Assembly: GCA_033239525.1 (NCBI GenBank)
Contig: BSYO01000011.1
Span: 8,275,973-8,339,972 of the forward strand
Source: Nepenthes gracilis
Taxonomy: Eukaryota > Streptophyta > Magnoliopsida > Caryophyllales > Nepenthaceae
Direction of reading: 5' to 3'
DNA length: 64,000 nucleotides
In this document: positions 25,701-32,541 of the stretch, piece after piece
How the letters are laid out: each line of letters starts with the position of its first letter
How positions within the stretch are numbered: the first letter of the stretch is position 1
Notes under the pieces: generated by a model
What the model saw: the letters and a program-made list of their open reading frames with translations, nothing else
Told to the model about the DNA's origin: nothing
Database searches by the model: none
Position numbers and translations under genes: made by a program

Positions 25701-28700
25701 CTAAGATGGTACAATAAATTAGAGTTTTAGCTTTTTCTACTGTTGGGTTGTAAGGTAAGTGAAAATTGCTCACTTGTTTTTGGTTAATTGACTCATTGGC
25801 CTCAAATTATATGACGGGCAGTACAAATGTGTTATATCATATTTATAAGTATAAGAGTAAGAAAATACATTCAAGTAGCTAATGACAGTTCTCTTTCCAT
25901 CATTGCAGTTGAAAATCTGAGATCCTATGATAATATTTTTGTATCTCTCTGAATTATCTACGAGTTTGATTCAGCTAAACAATTAGATAATAATTATGAG
26001 ATATACTTTGATTGTAATCTTTTAGATGTTATTTGTACCTTGTTAATTGAATTATTTGTACCTACTGAATTCTGGATAGAGGCCTTATTTACGGCTATTT
26101 ATTTGATTTATTATTTATCCTTACACATTTTACATTATGATTTTCCGTATTATCATTTGTTTGAAACTGCTTTGGAGTATTACTTTTTATACATTTGGTT
26201 GTGTTTGCTTTATCCACTTATCAACAATTGAATGTCACAAGCTTGTAGCTCAAGTGCTAAGGACGCACTTCCTGGATATAATAACACACACAAAGGGTTT
26301 GTTTTGAAGTCGATGCAACATGTTCATATTTTTCATCATGTGGTTTTCTTTAAAAACCAATCTTACTTCTAAACACAAGTCATCTAGGATTCCACCTCGG
26401 CTGTACTCCCCACTTTTGATGATATACCTTGCTCTATTGAACGTTTCAAGCCTAAGGTTATGTATCAAAGATGTCACTCACTGTCTCTCCCGATCTTGAA
26501 CCATTGCTTGATCTTGCTCCACCTGAAACTTGACAATCCACTTGGCTTTCTTGTCCATACCCAATAGGTATGGATTTTTTCATACTACTTATCAAGTAAT
26601 TTTGGATACTACTTGTATTCATCTTATTCTTAGGCCTCCACCCAATTTTGTTGGCAGCAAGTTATGCAAGATGAATTTTAAGTTCTTTAGGACAATCACA
26701 CTTGGGATAGTGTCCTATCCCTCTTGGGTCAAGCCCATTGGATATAAATGGGTATGTAGTATTAAGCTGTGGCCTAATGGTTTCGTCAACATGTATAAAG
26801 CATGTTTTGTGGCTTTTGAAAATCGATAGGAATATCGTCTTAATTTTACAGGAGACTTTTGCACCAATGACTAAAATGATTACTGTGCGCACTATTCTAT
26901 CTATTGCTACTTTAAAAGGATGGTCTATTCGATAGATGGATATGAAGAATGTATTTTTACACTGGGATTAAAAAAAATCTAAGGATGACTCCTCCAGAGA
27001 TGTTCACTCACTATGCTTCAGAAGTTTGTTGATTAAAGTGCTTTCTCTACGGTTTAAAGCAAGCACTGTGAGCATGGCTTGACAAATTTCTACTATTGAC
27101 TTCAGTTTTACTCTAAGTCAGTATGATTCTTCTTGTTTTTTTTTTTAATAGACCACTATTGGAATTGTTGTCCTCCTTACATATGTCGATAAAATGGTCA
27201 TCACTAAATTTGTCCCTTCGTTGATTGAGTAGCTACAATAGTATCTCAAGACTCCATTTCATATGAAAAATTTTGATATGTTATAGTATTTTCTTAGTTT
27301 AGTAGTAAATATTACTTCTACAGGGACACTTTAAAACTAACACAAATTTACCCAAGATATTGTTGCTTTGACTGGTCTTCATTTTGGAAACCCAGCTCTT
27401 ACATCTATAAAGGTTATTTTAATAATTCGATAGGAGAAAAAAGACTTGTTATCGGATCATCCATGTCCTGTTAGTTGGTTAGTAGTTTGAACTATTTGAC
27501 AATTACCACATTTGATATTTATTTTTTCATCCAGCAGGTCAGCCAATTTATGCATGTACCTTAATATACTCATTTAGCAGGTGTGAAACGTATTGCTTGT
27601 TACTTGAAAGGCACCTCTGGTTCTAGATTATTCTTTTATCCAATTTATGCATGTACCTTAATATATTGGTTTAGCAATTGTGAAATGTATTGTTCATTAC
27701 CTAAAAGGAACCTCTAGTTTTGGATTATTCTTTTGTCTCGGAATTCTCTACAGTTAATAGGGTTTAATAACGCTAAATGGGCTGATTGTGCAGATACTCA
27801 TTGCTCGGTTATTAGTTAATGCATAGTTTTTTGATAATGCTCTTATATTTTGGAAGAGTAAGAAGCAAGATCGAGTTTTGATATCTTTCACCGTGTTTGA
27901 GATTGGGCATGTTTGCCCCCTTTTTTAGAGATTATATTGCTTTAGGGATTGTAGGGTGAACTTGGGATTCCACAATTTATGTCTACTTTGCTCCACACTG
28001 ATAATAATAGTACTATCCAAATTGCCACCAATCTGATCTTTTATAAGCACACCATGCATATTAAATCGATTGTCACTATATTCATGAAGCGCTTTATCAT
28101 CAAGTAATTACTCTTTCCCATATTTCTATTTCTTTTCAAATGGTTGATGTTTTCACTAAGCCTTTGACATGTCACCGATATCAAGTCATGGTTGAGAAAT
28201 GATACTTCTTGATTGGCCAACATCAATTTGAGGGGGATGTTAATTAGATATGCCTGATTTAGTTGGATTTGTAGAATATAATTAATTATATATGTTGTAT
28301 ATATTTTCCTTAATTAGACGATTTGATTTGTTATAATTAATTATCATTGTTATAATTAGGGTTGTAATTTAGGAATGTGAATGATTGTAATATGTTGTAA
28401 TTAGAGAAAGAAACATTCTGTTTAATAAAAAGAACTCTCAATTTAGAGACTTTTAAACCAATTGATATCATCATCTTCTACATTTGTAGCACTAGAACTC
28501 CTACAAACCACCGAAGTCTCCAAGATCGGCAAAGAGCACTTACTCTTCTTCCACCTGCTCATGAGGCGTCGCCTCATCGAAATATTTGACTTAAGTTTTG
28601 TCTTTCTCTGCGAGAGAAATATTTTTATGTTTAAGACAATCAAATGCAATATGGTCTATGCCTTGGCATTTGAAGTATAGTCAATCAATAGGAGGGTGAC

Positions 28701-31700
28701 AACTAGATGTAGTTGCTAAAACTTTGGTTTTAGAGGAACTTTTGAAGATGACACCTTTGTAGAATTGACCTTGGAAGGCCCAACATTCCCCTGGGTTAAA
28801 ACAGGTGTCATGATTTGTAGAATGAAAAACTCTGCTGTGAGAATCCTTCAATTGCTTCTCAACCATGCTGCAAGCTTACTCACATTTTTAAAAGTCTAAT
28901 GAGCCTGCAATTGTGCTACATCACAAATTTCAGTATGTAAACGGCCAAGATAACAGTCTATAGTTTGCTCTTAAGGCTCCACAACATCACAACATAACAT
29001 CAGATATTAAGTTTAATTGTATAATCTTCAACAAATAATTCTCTTTTCTTAAAATTATAGAATTTAAGGAAAGCATTTTGCCTATGATTTATCCGGAAGA
29101 AATTTCTTTCTACTTCACATCTTTTTCCATGTCATTATTCGCCTCCTCTTCATGGTCCATTTGCTTCTTAATATGTTCCCTCCAAATGGATGCAATTTTC
29201 ACCTTGTGATCTTATGGAACACCCGTATATTGAAAACTTCTCTCCACCATAGGTAACCAATCAATGAACTCGTCAAAGTGAGCCTTTCCTTCAAAATCTG
29301 GAATATCTACCTAGATGGCCAATTATTGTCCAAACTTGCTGCTCCTCCAAGAGATTTGATGGGGGCTATGTCATGATGGAAAGTGTTGATATCTTCTTTA
29401 TGTGAACCTTCTTCCTCCAATTTATGATTGTCATGGCCCACAGTTTAAAGATGCCTCCAATTGTTGTTGAACCTGTTGTTTCTCTTTGTAATCTTATCAT
29501 GAAGATCACACTAATAAATTGGACCTTTGTCAACCACGACCTTGAATAGCCTTGACAACCTGAGATTTGACCATACCAGAGGTACTTCACCCCAAAGCTA
29601 CTTGATGCTGGATGGGAGCAATTTACATGCACAGGATATTCAATGAGCACTTTTTATAGGCTAACTTGAAGAAACCCTCCATGCAAGGGAAAATGAAGCT
29701 TAAACCTATGGCATGGTAAAAATAAGAAATTAAAGAAAAAGATAATTCGGAGACTAGTAATAACATAATCTATGCAAAAAAAAAAAAAAAAAAGGAATTC
29801 TAGACTAGTTTACATCAACTAGCAGTAATCCTCACAGGGACTCCTAATTCTTGGCATTTGAGTCATTGGAGACGAGATTGAGAGCTTTTCAATTGCACAC
29901 CTCATTTATGGAATTAATTATGTGGATGTTGGAGCTATTTGGCTCACTTGTCCTATTCCACAGGCCCCAAAAATATCAAACGAGATTTATTGAATCTTAA
30001 ACTTGGGTAGAATTTTGGGCTCATTGTGGATGTTGATTAGACCATTGCACTTAGCTTCTGTATCACTTGTATAATGGAGAGGGTTGTTGCAGGAAAAGTG
30101 GAATAACTATTTTATGCTGGTGACCCTTGTAAGAAGCAGTTTTTTTTCTTGTTTAGTGGTTTGGTTACAAAACTAAAAGACTTAAGTTACTTGTCAATAA
30201 AGAGCTGGTAGTCTTTTATCTCCTGCATATCCAGACAAAGGTAAGGAAAAAAGTTCTTTATAATTGACAATGACTAAGAAAGGCAGCTTTTTGTAAGCTC
30301 AAGTCGAGAGGGGTATTATTTGAATTGTTATTATTTGGATGCATTAACACTATATGGTGACAACACATCCATTTGACAAATGAAATTTTCTAGTGATGTA
30401 GCTTTATGGTCTTGTTTCAAAGGTTAAGCGAAAAGAATTGAACAATAGCCTTATTTTTCATTGGCTTTGTATTTTGGACTTTCTTGAATGGTTATACAGG
30501 TACCTTGGATACAAGTGAGCAAATCGAGGTCACTGCTCATGCTGGTCAACCCTACAATATTCCTTTTAGCTGTTGGAATGGGCGTGTATGTGTAATGTTA
30601 AATTGTCTTTGTTCCTTTTGTCATTTCAATGTTATTGCATACACCACCCTCTTTTGACTAGCATCTTTCTATGGTAGAAAGATTTTAATGCAAGAAGGAT
30701 GCTAGCTTTCCCATTAATTTGGTGGCTGAATTATGATCCGTGTTTGTACTTGATTTCTGAATCAAATTCTTCCTTTTTGGGTTTTTTTTTTTTTTTTTTT
30801 TTGGGAGGTGGAGGTGGTTAAGATGAGTTTATCAAACCTTTCCAGGTCTAGTTGGTTGTTTCTATTGATGCAATTAAGCTAATCATAGATATGAAAATCA
30901 GCCGATATACATTAATATCAGGTCTCCTGATTATGATATTTCTTGATGCTGTTTCAGAATTGCCACATGATACCATATTGGTGATATATTAGCTAATATT
31001 TAAAATATTAGCCAAAATACCAAATATCGGCCGATATTTGTCTGTCAATTTATGATTTTCATGAAAAAAAATTCTTTTTTATATATCCGATTCGGACACA
31101 TACCGTCCGATATGTCTGATGCCAATACGGTTTTCACCGATACTAATATTGATATTTTCATCTATGGAACCGATACTTAGTTGAAGACCGTAGTGTTACA
31201 TTTTCAGTGTCCAGGTTGGTCCAACTGTAGAGTAGCTGATTGGTGATTTTGTGCCATATTCCTGTCATATTTTTTCAGTGGAAGTGCAAGGCAGTTGCAT
31301 TTTTAACTCCTTGCCGGTGTATACTCAACGAAACACGGACTCCTCTTCTTCACTTAGAAAAAACTAGTTGAAATGACCCTGCATTTCCATGGTTATGTCA
31401 TGTGTTGTGTAACTACTCAGCATTTCTGATCATGAATGAATTGAGTAGGGCCTTGGCTCTGTCCTGTGCTGATCAACAATTCAAAATTTCCACGATGAAA
31501 GAATTTAGTGCTTACAAGATTCTTGCCCTAACATTGATTATATTCATGTGCATTACTGAATTTGGCTTGCAAATTGTCTTTTCCAGTTGCCGAAGTAGTG
31601 TTATTTCACATGCTATGCCATGCTGAAGACTGATCCTTTTATTAAGTAGCTGCTGTTCTTGGATATGCTGTAAATCAGAAATCAAGATGAGAGTTTTAAC

Positions 31701-32541
31701 TTTTCAGAAGTAGCATACATTGATAGAACTGCCATCTTGTATTGCAGCTTGCTTCATCTGATTCTGTTAGCTTTTAATTCCCTTGCGACAAAGATTCTTG
31801 CAGCCATCAGTGGTGGTAGCAGATCAGTTTTTGCCAAAAGACAAAATGCCATTGCTCTCGTGCTAGTAGCCAGCCAGGTGAAGTAGCACTGTTTGTCATA
31901 TGATGATGCCGCCATGAATAAGTGCACATTAAATGCTCTGTACAGGGAACTGAGATCAGCAATTGACTTGATACTTTTTTGGAGGCAACTCAAATTACTT
32001 GTAGCAGCAATGGCCATTTACTTGGAGATGCTAGGATCGGTTTTCTATTACCTTTCGTTTCTTCTTGACCTTACTCTTTCTTTGGGGTGGGGGAAGAGCG
32101 GGTGGAGTGATATCCTTGATTATTTTGTTTTGGCAGAAGACCTTGCCTGTGGCCGTGGCAGTTGTCGACCAGCTTGGTAGTACATTTGGCGCACCTGGCT
32201 TGCTTGTTCTTCCCTGTGTTGCAGCCCATCTCAATCAGGTTTCTTGTGTTTTTCTCTCTCTAATTGACTCCTCAACCTTGATAGGAAGATGTCTTATTCA
32301 ATAATTTGTGTGTAAGGGCAACGAACTTTGGATGAACTAATGCGAATGCTAATTTTGATTTCTAAAAGAGAAAGAAAACACAATCTGTAAATGCTCAATA
32401 TGGGCCACTCTACTCTCTTGCTTTGAGCTTATCAAGCCTGAAATAATTTTAAAAATCGTGGTGCAGATCGTGCTGGACTCTTTCCTTGTTAATACCCTGA
32501 TAAGGAGAGATCATCCAGTCCATACTGCCAGAACTGCCTAG
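1698..32541 (+). CDS. BASS4: probable sodium/metabolite cotransporter BASS4-like, chloroplastic (3' part; six exons)
   Basis: Six exons, 1698-1719, 11530-11603, 30500-30585, 31748-31877, 32137-32238 and 32467-32541, join in frame into 162 residues plus a TAG stop. Every intron has GT/AG borders (phases 1,0,2,0,0). The product looks like the C-terminal third or more of plant BASS4, a bile acid:sodium symporter-like protein of the plastid envelope, nearer the SLC10A7/YfeH type than BASS2. Landmarks are FRESFKG, FVDQN, VPWIQVSKSRSLL, a membrane segment NPTIFLLAVGMGVLLHLILL, then SGGSRSVFAKRQNAIAL, ASQKTLP, and GLLVLPCVAAHLNQ, with the tail IRRDHPVHTARTA. Family identity is recalled, not searched; the transported substrate is unknown to me. 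The reading frame is open throughout, so the gene looks functional. Introns 1 and 2 (9.8 and 18.9 kb) are swollen by nested retrotransposons. The 5' exons are outside the window. Confidence 0.9.
2130..2288 (+). mobile_element. Au-type SINE (tRNA-derived)
   Basis: The head has a degenerate pol III A box (tttggtgcaac, 2139) and a B box (aaggttaatagttcaaatc, about 2171). The body keeps the Au signature gggtaaggctgcaacatttgacccttcacagagcctg in diverged form, followed by a segment like the family's gggagcttagtgcactgggctgccctt ending. The A/B boxes belong to the SINE; it does not fold as a tRNA gene. Strongly diverged, so old. Confidence 0.82.
2291..2431 (+). repeat. 71-bp tandem duplication at the copia A LTR start
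   Basis: Two copies, 2291-2361 and 2362-2431, both starting ttgttttgtcagcatgatg and ending in a TA-rich stretch after gacagccatgtag. They differ at a few positions. Both start like the LTR of copia B, so the duplication lies in, or abuts, the U3 of the copia A LTR. Confidence 0.85.
2292..2618 (+). repeat. copia A 5' LTR
   Basis: Starts TGTTTTGTCAGCATGATG (like the copia B LTR start) and stops just before the primer-binding site. It contains the ggctgattgtaaatataattttcc and tataattaggg stretches also seen in copia B LTRs. The true start could be 2292 or, if the 71-bp copy arose later, 2363. Confidence 0.7.
2619..2631 (+). promoter_or_regulatory. copia A primer-binding site (initiator tRNA-Met)
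   Basis: tggtatcaaagcc, one mismatch from the usual TGGTATCAGAGCC complementary to the 3' end of initiator tRNA-Met. Confidence 0.85.
3240..3960 (+). pseudogene. copia A gag remnant
   Basis: Translated pieces read FNGKNYSTWKFQFKMLMKGK (about 3280), the conserved start of plant copia gag (NGxNYxxWKxxMxxxL). They are followed by multiple stops and frameshifts. The same motif occurs in copia B at about 24830. Confidence 0.75.
4300..4920 (+). pseudogene. copia A pre-integrase and integrase N-terminal remnant
   Basis: Readable pieces are SPDLSSNLIAVGQSIDDDC (about 4328, gag_pre-integrase type) and LTFIDGYS.FTWYVFF (about 4770, the first integrase Asp region). After that comes the tctggggagaat segment interrupted at 4920 by G1. 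Several stops are present. Confidence 0.75.
4921..5494 (+). repeat. G1 5' LTR
   Basis: Begins TGTGAGGATG and ends CTAACA just before the PBS. Shares long blocks with 10345-10939, such as gatatgtggcaagcagattgaag, catgacaaacag.agcaaat.aagctga and gtctatatag.cattgtaatac. Confidence 0.9.
5497..5508 (+). promoter_or_regulatory. G1 primer-binding site (initiator tRNA-Met)
   Basis: TGGTATCAGAG, two bases after the LTR end; complementary to the 3' end of initiator tRNA-Met. Confidence 0.9.
5560..6700 (+). pseudogene. G1 gag remnant
   Basis: An open stretch 5581-5832 gives a Gln-rich N-terminal segment. The stretch 5999-6181 reads as the gag core (KLNPSF, WIRKCLRYFQMFKIPEEGKM, IQLEDKADIWLQ). A decayed zinc knuckle (YFRCNK.CTPGNRC) follows at about 6630. 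In-frame stops separate the pieces. Confidence 0.85.
6835..7073 (+). pseudogene. G1 aspartic protease remnant
   Basis: AILIDSGSTQSFLDPKVL at about 6838-6891 contains the D-S-G active-site triplet (6848-6856). Frameshifts follow. Confidence 0.8.
7420..8640 (+). pseudogene. G1 reverse transcriptase and RNase H remnant
   Basis: The RT part is frameshifted but keeps the FFDDILVY catalytic box (Asp-Asp codons 7869-7874). The stretch 7926-8195 is the RT connection (CSFGKHHIEYWGQLIS, LRGFLGLTSYYRKFV). The stretch 8250-8636 is RNase H with VKTDASDICMGAVLMQ and FEKEVLAIIMAITKWRHDL. A stop at 8193-8195 separates the two. Confidence 0.9.
8850..9850 (+). pseudogene. G1 integrase remnant, split by a MITE
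   Basis: Keeps TILVVVDMMTKYSHFLAL (first catalytic Asp, about 9118) and LHRLPSCLVIGRDMIF (about 9220), where the usual SDRD box is GRD, so the second catalytic Asp is lost. After the MITE (9314-9558) it resumes with IDGQSEMVNQCLATYLR (about 9578). Confidence 0.88.
9314..9558. mobile_element. GATAT-rich MITE, copy 1 (inside G1 integrase)
   Basis: Terminal inverted repeats: left catatgtaaatatcgg, right tattttcatctatg. The interior is dense in GATAT and CGATAT words. It splits the integrase between the LGTKLHMS and DGQSEMVN motifs. Flanks gagccacat and ggggcacgt may be a decayed 9-bp target duplication (6 of 9). Confidence 0.75.
10030..10335 (+). pseudogene. G1 integrase tail and chromodomain remnant
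   Basis: YKLQLPNDAKILHVFHVSLL at about 10034 is the tail of a chromovirus integrase. From 10221 SQILVKWVNLAAEDATWED...FPDSSL reads as a chromodomain, ending at a TGA just before the PPT. This places G1 among chromoviruses. Confidence 0.85.
10332..10344 (+). promoter_or_regulatory. G1 polypurine tract
   Basis: tgagagaggggat directly before the 3' LTR start TGTGAAGAAG. Confidence 0.75.
10345..10939 (+). repeat. G1 3' LTR
   Basis: TGTGAAGAAGTGGGG to TTTTTTAACA; homologous over its length to 4921-5494. The 3' LTR is slightly longer, through several small indels. Confidence 0.9.
11160..11250 (-). mobile_element. Au-like SINE head, truncated
   Basis: On the minus strand, gatgagctttggtgcaaagg (A box) is followed by aggttatgggttctattac (B box), as in Au SINE heads. 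The Au body is absent, so it is a truncated copy at the broken edge of copia A. Confidence 0.5.
11530..11603 (+). CDS. BASS4: BASS4-like exon
   Basis: 74 nt, acceptor gattttcag and donor gtaagt. Encodes (G)LADFVDQNQNRKVLSVIS followed by AIFLSL. It contains a CAGAAC-CAGAAC tandem repeat, giving QNQN. Confidence 0.88.
12957..13541 (-). repeat. G2 3' LTR
   Basis: On the minus strand it starts TGACACAGAAGC and ends AACCAGTATCA. It aligns with 29603-30065 over blocks such as gaattctagactagttt.tatcaa, attcttggcatttgag and attaattatgtggatgtt. Confidence 0.85.
13542..13925 (-). pseudogene. G2 integrase C-terminal remnant
   Basis: The minus-strand translation gives TKERIKNIKKMHE, ANKHKRA.TFK.GDLVWIYLRKERF and ENAYKIEILSNHSILVAFNV, then AYLSLYHANEG. 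These are the integrase tail and GPF/Y-type region of a plant Ty3/gypsy element. Stops and a frameshift at a poly-A run (13727-13737) break it. Confidence 0.82.
13930..14840 (-). pseudogene. copia C RT and RNase H remnant
   Basis: Readable minus-strand pieces are KTFTPLAKMTTMQTIIAIST (about 14690), MTPPRIFAHFTLE (about 14550), LIEQLQRHLITSFDMKDLG (about 14330) and DVTKLDISLTSNMFMQSS (about 14040). They occur in the expected RT-to-RNase H order. Many stops. Confidence 0.82.
15000..16000 (-). pseudogene. copia C integrase remnant
   Basis: The minus strand has HLYTPQQNRIA at about 15560-15592, the copia integrase HTPQQNGVAER box. Surrounding frames are scrambled. Confidence 0.7.
16500..17400 (-). 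pseudogene. copia C gag remnant
   Basis: The minus strand at about 16560-16660 reads SCKEFRHIAQNYRNKFCNNC and then KKKWHILKGC, two adjacent decayed zinc knuckles as in plant copia gag. Upstream gag (to about 17400) is only weakly readable. Confidence 0.68.
18032..18235 (-). repeat. copia C 5' LTR with decayed PBS
   Basis: On the minus strand it starts TGTTACCTAATATTAG and ends TTTGGCAA. It is followed by tgcattagagccc (18031-18019), a decayed initiator tRNA-Met PBS. An A-run (18041-18056) looks like an insertion in the LTR. Confidence 0.7.
18236..18573 (-). pseudogene. G2 integrase core fragment
   Basis: The minus strand reads PFIACTKSSDASHVADL, then a segment like FLSHFWRTLWSKLGTKL, then the DGQTEVVNRTLRNL box, ending KKWELI...FVYN. 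This is gypsy integrase, bounded right by insertion U and left by copia C. Confidence 0.82.
19496..20128. mobile_element. putative TIR DNA element with ACACGGACAC-type ends
   Basis: The left end catgacacggacacgg and the right end, read as its complement, attacaacacagacac form an imperfect inverted repeat around a very AT-rich interior with no ORF. Dispersed plant repeats with such ACACGGACACG ends are familiar, but I cannot name a family. Confidence 0.4.
20180..20560 (+). promoter_or_regulatory. promoter-like block with tandem TATA/GCGCA repeats
   Basis: Two copies about 103 bp apart of a box (catataaagggcgcatg near 20299; tatataaggggcgcaca near 20399) are followed by gtatataagaga (about 20481). 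A purine-rich GAGAGAAAG leader then starts near 20530. It looks like the U3/R of an LTR, though no matching second LTR was found. Confidence 0.45.
23170..23403 (-). pseudogene. G2 integrase fragment (first catalytic Asp region)
   Basis: The minus strand reads VQENFFWLKLISDIV, a degenerate H2C2 zinc finger with CHKEKMHRR, then TPLVQFLILHGK and ATMVIVDRY. This is a normal gypsy integrase order, cut left by insertion U. Confidence 0.8.
23404..23706. mobile_element. GATAT-rich MITE, copy 2 (inside G2)
   Basis: Left end catggactaaaatattgg and right end cggtattgttatttttatccatag form the same inverted termini as copies 1 and 3. The interior is full of GATAT, GATATATCGG and CGATATCGATAT. It splits the G2 integrase N-terminal region (REAHGGDL on one side, VQENFFWLK on the other). 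Confidence 0.75.
23707..23920 (-). pseudogene. G2 protease start joined to integrase N-terminus
   Basis: The minus strand reads RCTFDVKAHYA (protease-start-like) and soon FVHKANRPYIPRSI.REH and REAHGGDLKDTL, the start of gypsy integrase. The RT and RNase H that should lie between are missing. Confidence 0.7.
23921..24149 (+). repeat. copia B 5' LTR
   Basis: TGTTTGTCAGATGTG to TAGTTTGCA; homologous to 28238-28470 (for example ataattgattactattgtt against ataattaattatcattgtt). Confidence 0.88.
24150..24162 (+). promoter_or_regulatory. copia B primer-binding site (initiator tRNA-Met)
   Basis: tggtatcagagcc, a perfect match to the usual plant copia site, directly after the LTR. Confidence 0.92.
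24790..25560 (+). pseudogene. copia B gag remnant
   Basis: In broken frames it reads like NYLPWEFQFKMLLKGKKLWS...DESS.VPTEIK, then IKEMWDYLRRMFNQEI (about 25035). The FQFKMLxKGK part matches copia A gag. Multiple stops. Confidence 0.8.
25760..26360 (+). pseudogene. copia B integrase remnant
   Basis: An open stretch from 26040 reads LLIELFVPTEFWIEALFTAI, then HILHYDFPYYHLFET (copia integrase C-terminal part). It runs on with a segment like KDALPGYNNTHKGF (about 26258). Confidence 0.82.
26540..28237 (+). pseudogene. copia B RT and RNase H remnant with PPT
   Basis: RT pieces are KPIGYKWVCSIKLWPNG (about 26729) and VLLTYVDKMVITKF (about 27172; the usual YVDDM is YVDKM). RNase H pieces include VKRIACYLKGTSG (about 27582) and a late segment like TMHIKIDCHY. 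A 97-bp tandem duplication (27543-27738) shifts the frame in RNase H. It ends with the PPT tttgagggggat (28227-28238). Confidence 0.85.
27543..27738 (+). repeat. 97-bp tandem duplication in copia B RNase H
   Basis: Copies at 27543-27639 and 27640-27738, both beginning ccaatttatgcatgtacctt and ending in a ttattctttt stretch. Each codes in part for the YLKGTS box. Confidence 0.85.
28238..28470 (+). repeat. copia B 3' LTR
   Basis: TGTTAATTAGATATG to TTGATATCA; homologous to the 5' LTR at 23921. Confidence 0.88.
28471..29560 (-). pseudogene. G2 gag remnant
   Basis: The minus strand reads PDFEGKAHFDEFIDWLP, then MVERSFQYTGVP (about 29300-29220), a Ty3/gypsy gag core. A decayed zinc knuckle follows (YFKCQGIDHIAFDC-like, about 28670-28620), then an acidic stretch with EATPHEQVEEE. 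Many stops. Confidence 0.8.
29603..30065 (-). repeat. G2 5' LTR
   Basis: On the minus strand TGATACAGAAGC to CATCCAGCATCA; partner of 12957-13541. Shorter than the other LTR. It contains an 18-bp A-run (29776-29793). Confidence 0.82.
30066..30499 (+). other. native BASS4-like intron sequence
   Basis: T-rich intron tail without recognisable repeats, ending gttatacag before the exon at 30500. Confidence 0.7.
30500..30585 (+). CDS. BASS4: BASS4-like exon
   Basis: 86 nt, acceptor ttatacag and donor gtatgt. Encodes VPWIQVSKSRSLLMLVN followed by PTIFLLAVGMG and two bases of the next Val codon. It holds the start of a membrane segment. Confidence 0.92.
30884..31166. mobile_element. GATAT-rich MITE, copy 3 (BASS4 intron 3)
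   Basis: Inverted termini catagatatgaaaatcagcc and tgatattttcatctatg. The interior has gatatattagctaatatt, aaatatcggccgatattt and the same gattttcatgaaaa block as copy 1 (ttatgattttcagaattg). Intron 3 is 30586-31747. Confidence 0.8.
31748..31877 (+). CDS. BASS4: BASS4-like exon
   Basis: 130 nt, acceptor tattgcag and donor gtgaag. Encodes (V)LLHLILLAFNSLATKILA, AISGGSRSVFAKRQNAIAL and VLVASQ. One codon is shared with the previous exon (phase 2). Confidence 0.92.
32137..32238 (+). CDS. BASS4: BASS4-like exon
   Basis: 102 nt, acceptor ttttggcag and donor gtttct. Encodes KTLPVAVAVVDQLGSTFG and APGLLVLPCVAAHLNQ, the most characteristic part of the gene. Confidence 0.94.
32467..32541 (+). CDS. 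BASS4: BASS4-like last exon with stop
   Basis: 75 nt after acceptor gtgcag. Encodes IVLDSFLVNTLIRRDHPVH then TARTA and TAG (32539-32541). Confidence 0.92.
   Translation: MVLDSFLVNTLIRRDHPVHTARTA

Larger units (their letters stand above)
23921..28470 (+). mobile_element. Ty1/copia element B (complete, dead)
   Basis: 5' LTR, Met PBS, gag, integrase, RT, RNase H, PPT, 3' LTR; about 4.55 kb. Flanks TCATT (23916-23920) and TCATC (28471-28475) fit a target duplication. It was inserted into the minus-strand G2. Related in LTR and gag to copia A. Confidence 0.9.
12957..30065 (-). mobile_element. Ty3/gypsy element G2 (minus strand), hosting three or four later insertions
   Basis: Two homologous minus-strand LTRs bound it. 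Between them, read on the minus strand, come gag (29400 to 28471), an integrase start (23850 to 23170), integrase core (18570 to 18236) and integrase tail (13925 to 13560). Guests are copia B, GATAT MITE 2, insertion U and copia C. Protease, RT and RNase H are absent: the sequence jumps from a gag/protease start to the integrase zinc-finger region at about 23850. Flanks CTCAT (12952-12956) and CTTGT (30066-30070) fit a target duplication with two transitions. Confidence 0.82.
11604..30499 (+). other. BASS4-like intron, 18,896 bp, filled by nested retrotransposons
   Basis: Phase-0 intron. Native intron sequence is about 11604-12956 and 30066-30499, where I see no genes or clear repeats. The 17.1 kb between them is the gypsy element G2 with its later guests. 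Confidence 0.85.
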
